Positions 33,020 through 42,677 of a stretch of DNA of 64,000 nt are shown piece by piece. Every line of letters starts with the position of its first letter. The stretch's first letter is position 1. Below the pieces are notes generated by a model, which was given only the letters and a program-made list of their open reading frames with translations, was not told the origin of the DNA and made no database searches. The translations under genes and the position numbers were made by a program. The DNA comes from Dillenia suffruticosa. Its lineage: Eukaryota; Streptophyta; Magnoliopsida; Dilleniales; Dilleniaceae. The stretch covers positions 12,103,701-12,167,700 of the forward strand of contig JAVTVX010000004.1 in assembly GCA_033439265.1 (NCBI GenBank), in the 5' to 3' direction.

Positions 33020-34097
33020 TGTTGAAAAGAGGAATTAATCAACCTATCATCACATTTCTAAGAAAGGGCCTTCCCAAGAGTTCAACAAGTCCTTTCGAGA
33101 ATGGAAGAAAATGGATGATCATGTGTTTATTATTCTCCTTAACTCTCTAGATGAAACTCACAAAGCAATGGTGTCATGCGCCCCAAATGCAAAAACTTTG
33201 TGGGATGAAATGTTCTCTCTCTATGGTTTGGATTCCAACCTTGGGAGAATCTTTGAGCTTAAGAGACAAATTGCTTCCATAAAAAAGGAAGGTAAATCTC
33301 TTCCTCAATACTTTGGGGAGTATTCAGATGCTTGGAATGAGCTGATTACTTTACGGCCAGATTCCATAGACCTCAAGGTCATTCGAAAAAGAAGAGAAGA
33401 AGATAAAATATTTGGTCTTCTCATAGGTCTAGATGATTCATATTCTCATCTAAGGCAAGAAATTCTTCGAATGAAGGACTTTCCATCATTTGGGGAAGTC
33501 CAAAATATGATTCAAAGGGCTGAAGTGAGCATTAGATTGGAAGAAAGCTCTAAGCAAAAAATTGGAAGCTCAAGCATTCATTGCCTCTACAAATGAAGTA
33601 GTTGCTGCCAAAGTGAATCAAACTCAAAGGAGAAATGTGATATGTTCTCATTGTAAGAAAAGAGGCCATTCAAAGGATAAATGCTGGCTCTTGCATCCCC
33701 AACTAAAGCCCAAAGTATTCAGGCAAAGGGACCAGCAAGGAGCTCCAAACGGATTCGGTTCAGGACAACAAGCTGCTGCCCAATTCGTAAAGGTTCAAGC
33801 ACCATCCTTGGCTGACTTTGCTGCACTCCAAACTCAACTAAATGAGGTTGCACAAAAGCTTCAACAAATAGCTCCTTCATCCGGTAAAAATAAAGAACCT
33901 TCCTCATATTTAAATTCTGAAAATTTTCTCATTGATTCGGGAACCGAATGTCATATGGTTAAGGATAAAGCAAAAATAAAGAGATTTGAAAACCTTCCAA
34001 ACCATATGACTATTCGAGTTGCAAATGGACAAGATTTGAGAGTAAATCAAGAACCATATGACTTATTCATACTATGTCTTTCTTTGATCTTTCAACA
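33020..34097 (+). pseudogene. H chimeric 3' tail (LTR start, second gag, LTR end)
   Basis: 33020-33088 repeats the first 70 bp of the H LTR with a few changes; at about 33089 it jumps into gag at the point equivalent to 29908 and keeps the same one-base loss. The gag copy lacks the 200-bp deletion of the first copy and reads through the knuckle and protease (DSG here intact, near 33935) to about 34050. The last 47 bp match the LTR only over the final TCTTTCTTTGATCTTTCAACA. The joins have little or no homology, which suggests template switching during reverse transcription. Confidence 0.8.
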
Positions 34098-35769
34098 TCC
34101 ACTTTGGTGCTTGTGCAGTCCTACGAAACGTTACACAACATTTTATATTTCAGTCCAAATCAGACAAAATTTTGCTATATTGTAGCTAAGAGGGATATCT
34201 AAAGCTTTTATTCTTTGAGCTTGCCCAAACTAGGATTGGAAGAGGGTCATTTTTATACACTGTTCTTAGGGTTCGAAATAGGATAACCTTCTGTCGAGTT
34301 TTAGGAAAATTGCCATAACGTTTGACACAGGAATCGGATTAAGGTGATTCTTATCTAGTTGGAAAGATAAGATCTAAATCTACAAATTATATGCCTGGAG
34401 CATTTGCTAATTCAGACTATAAGACATCTCAAAACATAGGCTAAATCACTAATAGAAACAGAGCTAAAGCAGGATAGAACAAAAATTTCTGTGCAGAACA
34501 CTTAAATTTGAAAAATCATAATAAATCCAATTCTTATCAGAATGCAACGAATCATATCACCTTTTAAAGCTCTATGAGTCTAGTTTCACCTGAAATTAAC
34601 CTAGCTCAGTTTTCTTTTGTGCAAAAAATGTTATGATCAAAATATCACAACATGGTCAGAATATCCTATTTGTAGATATTTCCAAAATTTTCATTTAAAT
34701 TTCTTGGCCAAGCAAGGTTCAGATTTTTTTGCACTCATTCCTCATGTTCTAATGGGTTCCATTAGGCTCTAGGTTATAGAGTCATGCTCAAAACATCACA
34801 TTCAAGCATTCATACAAAGCCTTTAAAAAAAAGAATTCAGCAATTGTAGAATTTCTTACCTCCTTGAAGCTTTTAGTCTCTCCCTAGATCCACTTGGTTA
34901 GGCTTCTCCTTTCCTCTCAATTTTTGGATATGTTAGACTTTTGGGTGTGGGTAGAAAAACCCCATAGCTCAATGAAAGGATGGTGTTGGAAAAATTGGAG
35001 ACCCAAGCCTTAGTGACTCACAAGTATGAGGAAGAAAGAAAATAGAGTTTTCTTGGTTCTTCCTTGGGTGCCTCACGGTTGTTGGAAGGGTGAAGAAGAG
35101 AACAAGACTTAGCCTTTTTGTTCTCTCATTATCCCACAAGTCAAGCTTCCATTAATTGTTTCATTAAATGCATTGTCTCCCAACCACCTAATCCAATGGC
35201 TCAAGATTTTCTACCTTTTCTCCATCCAACTTCCACAATTGATTTAATTTCAATAAGTCAAACACCACTATGCTTGAATAGCACCTTTTTAAATTTACAT
35301 GAAAATTTCTATCTTGATTTTAGCGTAACGCGCGGCGGGGTCAACATTCGATCCGAAATCCGAGAAAATTCAAATTTACCTATTTGGTTCAATTTTTTTG
35401 CACCGAATCCAATAGAGTTGGTCTCGCACGTAGATGAAGTCATTTGACCTTCCAAATCACCCTTAAATGCATTAGGGTTTTTAGAGCGATTTTATTTTTT
35501 TCTTGCGTTTTGTCAAAATTCCTTGACCCTTGACTTCTAGGGTGGATTTTTACACGTGTAAATTTGACCGCATCAAATTTGCAAGCGTGGATTTTAAAAT
35601 GGCACGAAGGGGAAAATTTTTAGCTCCTGGCAATTCTGCCAAATAATTTTCAAGAGCATTATAAATCGAAAAAATTTCTGAGTGACTTTTCTCTATATGA
35701 AAATGAAAACATATCATACAAGGAATAATGAGGAGTATAATAAACAATACACCAAATGTCGGCGTTACA
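34098..35769 (-). repeat. Z, right part
   Basis: Continuation of Z after H, beginning with the duplicated TCCAC. It is noncoding and AT-rich, with a GC-rich island GTAACGCGCGGCGGGGTC at about 35324-35341. On the minus strand it starts TGTAACGCCGACATT. The left part (27630-29254) is likewise noncoding; the short frames in both parts show no recognisable protein. Confidence 0.65.
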
Positions 35770-35774
35770 ATATT

Positions 35775-36420
35775 TTTCCGATTCTGAATCTGAGGATGAC
35801 TTATCCTTTGATGAATTGCATGATGCACTCATAGAATCCATTAAAGACTTAAAAAATATGACAAAAAAATCTATCACTAAAAAGGGAAATGCTCAAATTA
35901 GAAGAAGATAAGAACAATTTGAAATTTGAAAATGAAAAACTCAGGCTAGAAAATGATGAATTGAAGCAAGAAAGAATTAACTTGCTTCAGGGAGCTAAAG
36001 ACAAAACAAGTTAGGAAAATAATTTACATGTTGAAATTAAAGACACTAAAATAAAGTTTGTAAATGACTGCATTCATAAAGACATAGAAAAGGATTTAGA
36101 TCAAGAAAAGGAGATAAACAAAAAATTAAGTTCTCTGCTATACAAATTTGCTCAAAGGACAAGAAAAATTAGAGTTGATACTTGAGGCACAAAGAGCTGT
36201 CTACGACAAAGTTGGTTTAGGATATAATCCTGTTTTGACAGAAAAGAAACTCTATAGTTTCTTTGTTTCCAGCACGATGAGGGATAGATCAAGCACTAAA
36301 TGTTATTATTGCATGAAACAACGACATAGTTCTCACAATTGCAAATTTAGAAAAAGATCCATTTCAAACCAAACAAAAGTATCTAGAACTTATATCAAGT
36401 ACACCTACTGCAATAAATAA
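35775..36420 (+). pseudogene. gag: S1 gag, 3' part
   Basis: Resumes S1 gag after Z with a serine- and acid-rich stretch (SDSESEDDLSFDELHDALIES) and a Lys/Glu-rich, coiled-coil-like segment (about 35810-36150), then FFVSSTMRDRSSTKCYYCMKQRHSSHNCKFRKR, a second CCHC-like cluster near 36300-36345. Several frame changes occur (stops near 35909 and 36014). The length and position fit the long C-terminal gag extension of Sireviruses. Confidence 0.8.
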
Positions 36421-37632
36421 GACATAGTATGAATAAATGTTGGTTTAGTGATCTAAAATACAAGAAAATGACACTAAAATTGGTACCAAAGAATACTTCT
36501 AAATTCATGATAAACACTAACACTGCTGGACCCAAGAAAATTTGAGTACCAAAGCCTTCTATGTGCATATTTGTTTCTAGACCAAAACTTCTGAAAATAC
36601 ATGGTTCTGGACAGCGGATGCTCTCGGCATATGACAGGAGACATATATAAGTTCAGTAGATTGGAAGAAAAGAAAGGAGGCAACATGGTTTTCGGAGATA
36701 ACTCAAAAGGGAAAATAATTGGCATAAGAAACATAGGTATGTTTCCTTGTCAAATTGAGCATGTTTTATTAGTCATAGATTGAAACATAATCTGTTAAGT
36801 ATTAGTCAATTGTATGATAAAGGTTTCATTGTTTTATTTGACCATGATTGCTATAATGCAGTAGATAAATCAAATAACAAAGTAAAATTCAGAGGACAAA
36901 GTCAAAGAAACATCTATGTCAATAATTTAGACAACTTGAGTGCTTTAAATGAAGCATGCTTGATGGTTATCGGAAATGATGAAGTATGGTTATGGCATAG
37001 ACGATTAGGTCATGCAAGCATGGATTTAATATCAAAACCAGTTAGAAGAAACATGGTTAAAGGGATTCCAAAATTGAAATATGAAAAGAATAAATTATGT
37101 GATATTTGTATGAAGAGAAAGTACATCAAATTCTCCTTTAAATCCAAAAACATAGTCTCCACGTCTAGGCCTTTAGAATTACTTCACATGGATCTATTTG
37201 GTCCGACTAAAACCAAATTTTAGGGGGAAAACACTATAGTTTTATAATAATTAATGATTACTCAAGATATATTTGGATATTTTTCTAGTCAAAAAGGAAA
37301 AAGCATGCAATGCATTTATTAAATTATGTAGAAAAATTCAAAACAAAAAAGGATTGACAATTAATAGTATTAGAAGTGATCATGGTAAAGAGTTTGAAAA
37401 TAAATTCTTGCAAGAATATTGTGATGAAAATGGAATATACACAATTTTTCCGCACCTAGAACATCTCAACAAAATGGTGTTGTGAAAAGAAAGAATATGA
37501 CTCTTGAAGAAATGGTTAGAATTATGCTATGTAAGCATAATTTATCAAAATATTTTTGGAATGAAACTGTCACCACAGCTAGATATTCTTAATAGAGCAC
37601 TAAATAGACCAATTTTCAAGAAAACTCCTTAT
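36421..37632 (+). pseudogene. pol: S1 protease and integrase, 5' part
   Basis: Protease motif VLDSGCSRHMTGD at 36604-36642, GDNSKGKIIGIRNIG near 36696, a frameshift near 36780, KHNLLSISQLYDKG, then the integrase HHCC region (WLWHRRLGHASMDLI...CDICMKRKYIK, about 36988-37128) and core remnants (IRSDHGKEFEN near 37369). Frameshifts occur near 37222, 37290 and 37485. A2 interrupts the KKTPY codons at 37632; CTTAT at 37628-37632 is its left target duplication. Confidence 0.9.
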
Positions 37633-38088
37633 TGTTAAAAATAAGGGAGAAGATGAAGATAAGTCTCAAGGTATTCAACTTGAAAATATGATAATGTCAT
37701 AAACATTGGGCCTTTTATTTTTTAATGTTCAGAATTTGGCAACATATTTATGACCCAAAATACATTCAAAAACAAGCCCAATGAAGCCCAAAAGTATGGA
37801 GAAAAGTCTAAGAGGTAAACCCAAATAGCTAGGGGCAGTTTGGGCAATGTATATTCCAACAGTCCAAAAACTAGCTGTTGGAATTCCTTGGAGTTTGAGC
37901 CCCAACGGGAATATTGACTTTGTTCTCTCTCTACTGGCTATTTTTCTCCCTTTGCCTATAAATAGAGCTATTGCTCTCCTTGTAAAATTAAGAGGAAGAT
38001 AATCTCTCTTCCTTTGTATCATTCTACTACATCAATAAAAACCAGAAGTTTATTAGATTTCTCTCTCTTCTTAGTCAAAAATCCAACA
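37633..38088 (+). repeat. A2 5' LTR
   Basis: 456 bp, TGTTAAAAAT to AAATCCAACA, with TATAAATAG at 37957-37965 and AATAAAAA near 38034. It differs from the 3' LTR at one position I can see (CAACAGTCC here, CAACAATCC in the 3' copy). Confidence 0.96.
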
Positions 38089-38825
38089 TGGTATCAGAGC
38101 AAACATCGACTCCGGGGTTGGGAAATTCTCTTCCTCAAATCTCTTCCTTTCAAATCCAACTTTTCTCCCAAATTATTCTAAGCTCAACCAATTACTTCCA
38201 ATGGGCTAGTCATATCAGAAGATCTCTCAATGGAGCAAAACTTCTGTCTTTCATTACAAAAGATCCTATGGATCGGCTAGACCCACGATTTGATGAATGG
38301 AAGGAGCTGGATGATCAAGTGTTCCTATTGCTAACAAGCTCCATGGATCAAGCACACAAAAATATGGTAATGTGCTGTCCGAGTTCCAAATCCTTATGGG
38401 AGCAAATGTATGGGTTATATGGTCAGGAATCAAACTTGAGCAGAATATTTGAAATACAAAAAAGGATTGCGGCCATCCAAATGGAGGAGAAATCAATTAC
38501 ACAATTGTTCGGAGAACACGAGGACTTGTGGAATGAGCTTAACACATTGAGACCTCTCACAAGTGATATAAAAGTGCTGCAAAAGAGACAAGATGAAGAC
38601 AAGGTGTTTTCATTGCTCTCATCACTCAATGAGTCATTTGTACAACTTCGACAGGAAATTCTTCGAATGAAAGAATTTCCATCATACCAAGAGACTCGAT
38701 TTATGATTCAAAGAGGCCTGCAGCTTCTCAAAAGCTTGAAGAAAGCAATCAGTCCAAAAGTGAAGTTCATGGGTTCTCCACAAAGCAGAATGAGCAAGCT
38801 GCAAATAAGGCTCATCAAGGAATAA
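38088..38825 (+). CDS. gag: A2 gag, frameshifted before the zinc knuckle
   Basis: 245 codons starting MVSEQTSTPG. The copia gag body is present (NYFQWASHIRRSL, SMDQAHKNMVMC, SRIFEIQKRI, LFGEHEDLWNEL, VQLRQEILRMKEFPS). After FMIQRG near 38716 the frame no longer matches relatives; the expected LEES...KSE continuation is in the +2 frame. A one-base change there ends gag at 38825 without its CCHC knuckle, which falls in the pol frame. Confidence 0.92.
   Translation: MVSEQTSTPGLGNSLPQISSFQIQLFSQIILSSTNYFQWASHIRRSLNGAKLLSFITKDPMDRLDPRFDEWKELDDQVFLLLTSSMDQAHKNMVMCCPSSKSLWEQMYGLYGQESNLSRIFEIQKRIAAIQMEEKSITQLFGEHEDLWNELNTLRPLTSDIKVLQKRQDEDKVFSLLSSLNESFVQLRQEILRMKEFPSYQETRFMIQRGLQLLKSLKKAISPKVKFMGSPQSRMSKLQIRLIKE
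38089..38100 (+). other. A2 primer-binding site
   Basis: TGGTATCAGAGC, complementary to initiator tRNA-Met, directly adjoins the LTR; with the preceding LTR base it forms the ATG and first codons (MVSEQ). Confidence 0.95.
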
Positions 38826-38830
38826 AAAAG

Positions 38831-41800
38831 GTGTGTTCTCATTGCAAAAAGTTGGGACATACCAAGGATGGTTGCTGGTTTCTTCATCCTAACCTTAAAC
38901 CTGAGTTCATCAAGAAAAAAGAGCAAGAGAGGAGGGAGCAAAATGCTCAACCAGCTGCAAACAAAGCAAATCTGACATCTCAAAAATTAGGAAAATCCTC
39001 CTCAGGTACTTGCTCTAACTCATCTGTTACTTCTTCAAAATGGTTGATAGATTCAGGTTGTGATCACCATATGGTCAAAGATAAGCAAAATTTTCAGAAT
39101 CTTGAACCTCTCCTAGAACCTAAAATGGTTAAAGTTGCGAATGGACATAATTTCAAAATTAAGCAAATTGGGGATGTTGAAATATTTGGAAGAAAATCAA
39201 AGGCCTTATATGTTCCTCAATTTACCTCTAATCTTATGTCCATTGGACAAGTCACTAAGGACTTAAATTGCAAAGCTATTTTTGACCCTCATTCTGTTGT
39301 TTTTCAGAATTTGGAGACGAATCAAGTGATTGGTAGTGGTTCTATGCAAGATAACTTGTATTTTTGGAAACAAGATAGTTTTGTATTTTCCGCAATCCGA
39401 GAGGAAAGTTACCTCCTTTGGCATGCTAGATTAGGTCATCCTTCTATGCAAGCTCTGAAATGCCTATTCCCATCAAAAAATTGTAGTGATAGACATTGTG
39501 AAGCATGCATTTTTGGAAAGGAAACCCGAATGTATTATCCTATTTCTGAAACTCAATATAAAAAGCCTTTTGATCTTGTTCACTCGGATGTATGGACTTC
39601 ACCTATGATATCTAGAAGGGGATTTAAGTATTTTATCTCATTTATAGATCATAAGTCTAGGTATACATGGGTGTATATGCTAAGATCAAAAGACCAAGTT
39701 TATGAAGCCTTCAAGTCCTTTTACAAGTATATTATAAAACAATATGAGGCCAACATTAAAATTCTTAGGACAGATAATGGTGGGGAATATATGAGCACCA
39801 ATTTCAAAAATTTCATTGAGGAGAATGGAATTATTCATCAAACTAGTTGTCCCTACACTCCCCAACAAAATGGAGTTGCCGAACGCGAAAATAGACATCT
39901 CCTAGAAATAGCTAGAACTATCATGTTCTTTGCTAATATGCCTAAGCGTTTTTGGAGTGATGCGGTTAGTACCGCAGCTCATTTAATAAATCGTCTTCCA
40001 ACTAGAGTTCTCCATGGAAAATCTCCATTAGAGTTGCTTAGAAAAGACAAACCAAACCTCTCTCACCTTAGAGTTTTTGGGTGTATTTGTTATGTTCATA
40101 TTCCTAGGCAGTTTAGAGATAAGTTAGATATCAAAGGAAGGAAATGTGTTTTTATTGGGTACGCTTCATTCCAAAAAGGATATATTTGTTTTGAACCTGA
40201 CTCTAACAAGGTATACACATCGAAAGATGTGATATTTGTAGAAAATGAATTCTTTTTTCCAGGAGAAAAAAATGAAGAAAATTCATCAAGCAATGACTTG
40301 CGAATCTTCTGCGATGTTCCCATAAATCCTCCTCTGGTTCCTCAAGAATCCAATGAAGAGAATTCACTTTCAGGGGGAGAAAACGAAGAGGGAGGAGTGG
40401 ATGAGTCTGAAAATGAAGAGAACTCTTCCGAAGAAAGAGAAGAAGGCGAGGGATTACCTACCTTAGGAGAATCCGGAGACGAAACTAGACTGCCCTCTCC
40501 GCGGGCTCCTCCACTTCGACGTTCCACCAGATTGAGGCTTCCTCCCTCAGAGTGGATCAACAGAAGAGTTTATTACAATTCTAAGGTAACTTACTATCCT
40601 GTTTCAAATTACTATTGTGTATCTAATACTTCCTCAAGCCATCAAGGGTTCTTGAGTGGCATTGACTCATCACAGGAACCTAAGGATTTTGATGAGGCAA
40701 ATACCAAACCCGAATGGAGACAAGCTATGCTTGAAGAACTAGATGCATTGAATAAAAATGGGACGTGGGAGATTACTACTCTCCCTAAGGGAAGAAAGGC
40801 TGTCGGGTGTAAATGGGTGTTCAAAATCAAGTATAAAAGTGATGGATCCATTGAACGCTACAAGGCAAGACTTGTAGCCAAAGGATTCACACAAACTTAT
40901 GGAGAAGACTACACTGAGACTTTTGCCCCTGTTGCCAAAATGAAAACGATAAGGGTTTTGATGTCAATTGCAACCAATGGAGAATGGCCAATGTATCAAA
41001 TGGACTTGAAGAATGCTTTCCTTCAAGGGGACTTAGACGAAGAAATCTACATGCAAATTCCCCAAGGGCTAGATGAGGATTCAAACATCAAGGTGTGTCG
41101 TCTTAAAAAAGCAATCTATGGGTTAAAACAATCTCCTCGTGCCTGGTATGCAAAATTAAGTTCAGCACTTCTTGGTAATAACTTTAAGAAATCCATTAGT
41201 GATTCCTCCATGTTTACTAAAGTTAACAATGAAGAAATCATTATTGTTCTTATTTATGTAGATGATATAGTTATTACAGGAAGTGATATGAATGGTATTG
41301 ATCAAGTTAGAAATTTCCTTAAATCTACTTTTGAGATTAAAGATTTGGGAAAACTAAAGTATTTCTTAGGAATAGAGCTTGCCTATTCTCATAAGGGGCT
41401 GGTTCTATGCCAAAGGAAATATGTACTTGACCTTTTGCAGGAAACTGGAAAGGTAGGAGCTAAACCAGCAGCAACTCCTATATCCATAGCAGAACGAGCA
41501 CAAGGTGATGAAGAAATGTTCCAGGATATTCCTAGATATCAAAGACTTGTGGGGAGGCTCATCTACCTCACCATTACAAGACCAGATATCACCTATGCCG
41601 TCAGCTTAATCAGTCAACGGATGCATGCTCCAAGGATTCAAGATTGGAAGGCAGCAGAAAGAATTCTCAAGTATTTAAAAAGCTCACCAGGAAGGGGAAT
41701 TCTTATGAAAAACAACCACAGCATGGAGATTTATGGCTACTGTGATGCAGATTGGGCTGGGGATGTCACGGACAGGAGATCCACCACCGGCTACTGCATG

Positions 41801-42286
41801 TTCGTGGGAGGAAATCTTGTAACATGGAAAAGCAAGAAACAATCTGTTGTATCCAGATCAAGCGCTGAGGCTGAATACAGAGCAATGGCAGCGGCTACAA
41901 GCGAAATAGTTTGGCTAAAGGCATTACTTGAGGAGATGGGATTTCCTACTATCGCTCCTATTCTTCTACATTGCGATAATCAAGCAGCTCTTCATATCGC
42001 TGCCAATCCAGTATTTCATGAAAGAACGAAGCACATTGAGGTTGATTGTCATTTTGTTCGAGAAAAATTAGAAAACAAGACAATTTCAACCTCATATGTT
42101 AGAAGTGAAGACCAGCTAGCTGACATTTTCACTAAGGCAACAACTGAGAAACATCTTCAGCACATCCTTAGCAAGTTAGGGTCCATAGACATCTATGCAC
42201 CTAACTTGAGGGGGAGTGTTAAAAATAAGGGAGAAGATGAAGATAAGTCTCAAGGTATTCAACTTGAAAATATGATAATGTCATAA
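38831..42286 (+). CDS. pol: A2 zinc knuckle, protease, integrase, RT, RNase H
   Basis: About 1151 codons open without a break. Order: CCHC knuckle CSHCKKLGHTKDGC (38834-38875); protease DSG (39050-39058); integrase HHCC (LLWHARLGHP...RHCEAC, about 39415-39510); DDE core (RTDNGGEY near 39769; PQQNGVAERENRH near 39862); GKSPLELL; acidic linker; RT with KARLVAKGF and YVDD at 41255-41266; RNase H (DADWAGD, SSAEAEYRAMA). No ATG suits the start at 38831; the frame is the continuation of gag after the shift. The stop lies in the 3' LTR. Confidence 0.95.
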   Translation: MCSHCKKLGHTKDGCWFLHPNLKPEFIKKKEQERREQNAQPAANKANLTSQKLGKSSSGTCSNSSVTSSKWLIDSGCDHHMVKDKQNFQNLEPLLEPKMVKVANGHNFKIKQIGDVEIFGRKSKALYVPQFTSNLMSIGQVTKDLNCKAIFDPHSVVFQNLETNQVIGSGSMQDNLYFWKQDSFVFSAIREESYLLWHARLGHPSMQALKCLFPSKNCSDRHCEACIFGKETRMYYPISETQYKKPFDLVHSDVWTSPMISRRGFKYFISFIDHKSRYTWVYMLRSKDQVYEAFKSFYKYIIKQYEANIKILRTDNGGEYMSTNFKNFIEENGIIHQTSCPYTPQQNGVAERENRHLLEIARTIMFFANMPKRFWSDAVSTAAHLINRLPTRVLHGKSPLELLRKDKPNLSHLRVFGCICYVHIPRQFRDKLDIKGRKCVFIGYASFQKGYICFEPDSNKVYTSKDVIFVENEFFFPGEKNEENSSSNDLRIFCDVPINPPLVPQESNEENSLSGGENEEGGVDESENEENSSEEREEGEGLPTLGESGDETRLPSPRAPPLRRSTRLRLPPSEWINRRVYYNSKVTYYPVSNYYCVSNTSSSHQGFLSGIDSSQEPKDFDEANTKPEWRQAMLEELDALNKNGTWEITTLPKGRKAVGCKWVFKIKYKSDGSIERYKARLVAKGFTQTYGEDYTETFAPVAKMKTIRVLMSIATNGEWPMYQMDLKNAFLQGDLDEEIYMQIPQGLDEDSNIKVCRLKKAIYGLKQSPRAWYAKLSSALLGNNFKKSISDSSMFTKVNNEEIIIVLIYVDDIVITGSDMNGIDQVRNFLKSTFEIKDLGKLKYFLGIELAYSHKGLVLCQRKYVLDLLQETGKVGAKPAATPISIAERAQGDEEMFQDIPRYQRLVGRLIYLTITRPDITYAVSLISQRMHAPRIQDWKAAERILKYLKSSPGRGILMKNNHSMEIYGYCDADWAGDVTDRRSTTGYCMFVGGNLVTWKSKKQSVVSRSSAEAEYRAMAAATSEIVWLKALLEEMGFPTIAPILLHCDNQAALHIAANPVFHERTKHIEVDCHFVREKLENKTISTSYVRSEDQLADIFTKATTEKHLQHILSKLGSIDIYAPNLRGSVKNKGEDEDKSQGIQLENMIMS
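42208..42216 (+). other. A2 polypurine tract
   Basis: GAGGGGGAG directly before the 3' LTR. The same tract with AACTTGA in front precedes the 3' LTRs of A1, B2, C1 and D1. Confidence 0.9.
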
Positions 42287-42672
42287 ACATTGGGCCTTTT
42301 ATTTTTTAATGTTCAGAATTTGGCAACATATTTATGACCCAAAATACATTCAAAAACAAGCCCAATGAAGCCCAAAAGTATGGAGAAAAGTCTAAGAGGT
42401 AAACCCAAATAGCTAGGGGCAGTTTGGGCAATGTATATTCCAACAATCCAAAAACTAGCTGTTGGAATTCCTTGGAGTTTGAGCCCCAACGGGAATATTG
42501 ACTTTGTTCTCTCTCTACTGGCTATTTTTCTCCCTTTGCCTATAAATAGAGCTATTGCTCTCCTTGTAAAATTAAGAGGAAGATAATCTCTCTTCCTTTG
42601 TATCATTCTACTACATCAATAAAAACCAGAAGTTTATTAGATTTCTCTCTCTTCTTAGTCAAAAATCCAACA
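42217..42672 (+). repeat. A2 3' LTR
   Basis: 456 bp with TATAAATAG at 42541-42549; the last pol codons run to the stop at 42286 within it. CTTAT follows at 42673-42677. Confidence 0.96.
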
Positions 42673-42677
42673 CTTAT

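Larger units (their letters stand above)
29255..34097 (+). mobile_element. Copia element H, internally rearranged
   Basis: 5' LTR 29255-29710, gag-pol remnants 29710-33019, then 70 bp resembling the LTR start (33020-33088), a second near-identical gag piece (33090-34050) and only about 47 bp before the final TTTCAACA (34097). TCCAC flanks it at 29250-29254 and 34098-34102. Both outer ends are thus intact while the 3' half is chimeric, with most of RNase H and nearly all of the 3' LTR missing. It cannot code for a full polyprotein. Confidence 0.85.
27630..35769 (-). mobile_element. Z: probable antisense solo gypsy LTR, about 3.3 kb, holding copia H
   Basis: Ends TGTCACGCC (27630) and GGCGTTACA (35769), flanked by ATATT at 27625-27629 and 35770-35774 inside S1 gag. 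Without H it is about 3.29 kb (27630-29254 plus 34103-35769) with no coding capacity, primer site or polypurine tract. Ends with TGTAACGCC and GGCGTGACA in the minus orientation are typical of long LTRs of Tekay/Del-type chromoviruses, so a solo LTR left by recombination is my preferred reading. Another non-autonomous element with TG...CA ends is possible. Confidence 0.65.
37633..42672 (+). mobile_element. Copia element A2, complete young insertion
   Basis: 5040 bp: 5' LTR 37633-38088, primer site 38089-38100, gag 38088-38825, pol 38831-42286, polypurine tract 42208-42216, 3' LTR 42217-42672. Target duplication CTTAT at 37628-37632 and 42673-42677; the S1 integrase codons (KKTPYELY) rejoin in frame. 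I see one difference between the LTRs, so it is recent. It is nearly identical to A1. Confidence 0.97.

Noticed and set aside
35118-35447. 109-aa plus-strand frame in the right part of Z
   Set aside because: No domain or homologue recognised; composition like the rest of the probable LTR and opposite to its inferred direction.
38089-38100. tRNA-Met-like matches at several sites
   Set aside because: Only 12-13 bases next to LTR ends: primer-binding sites, not tRNA genes.
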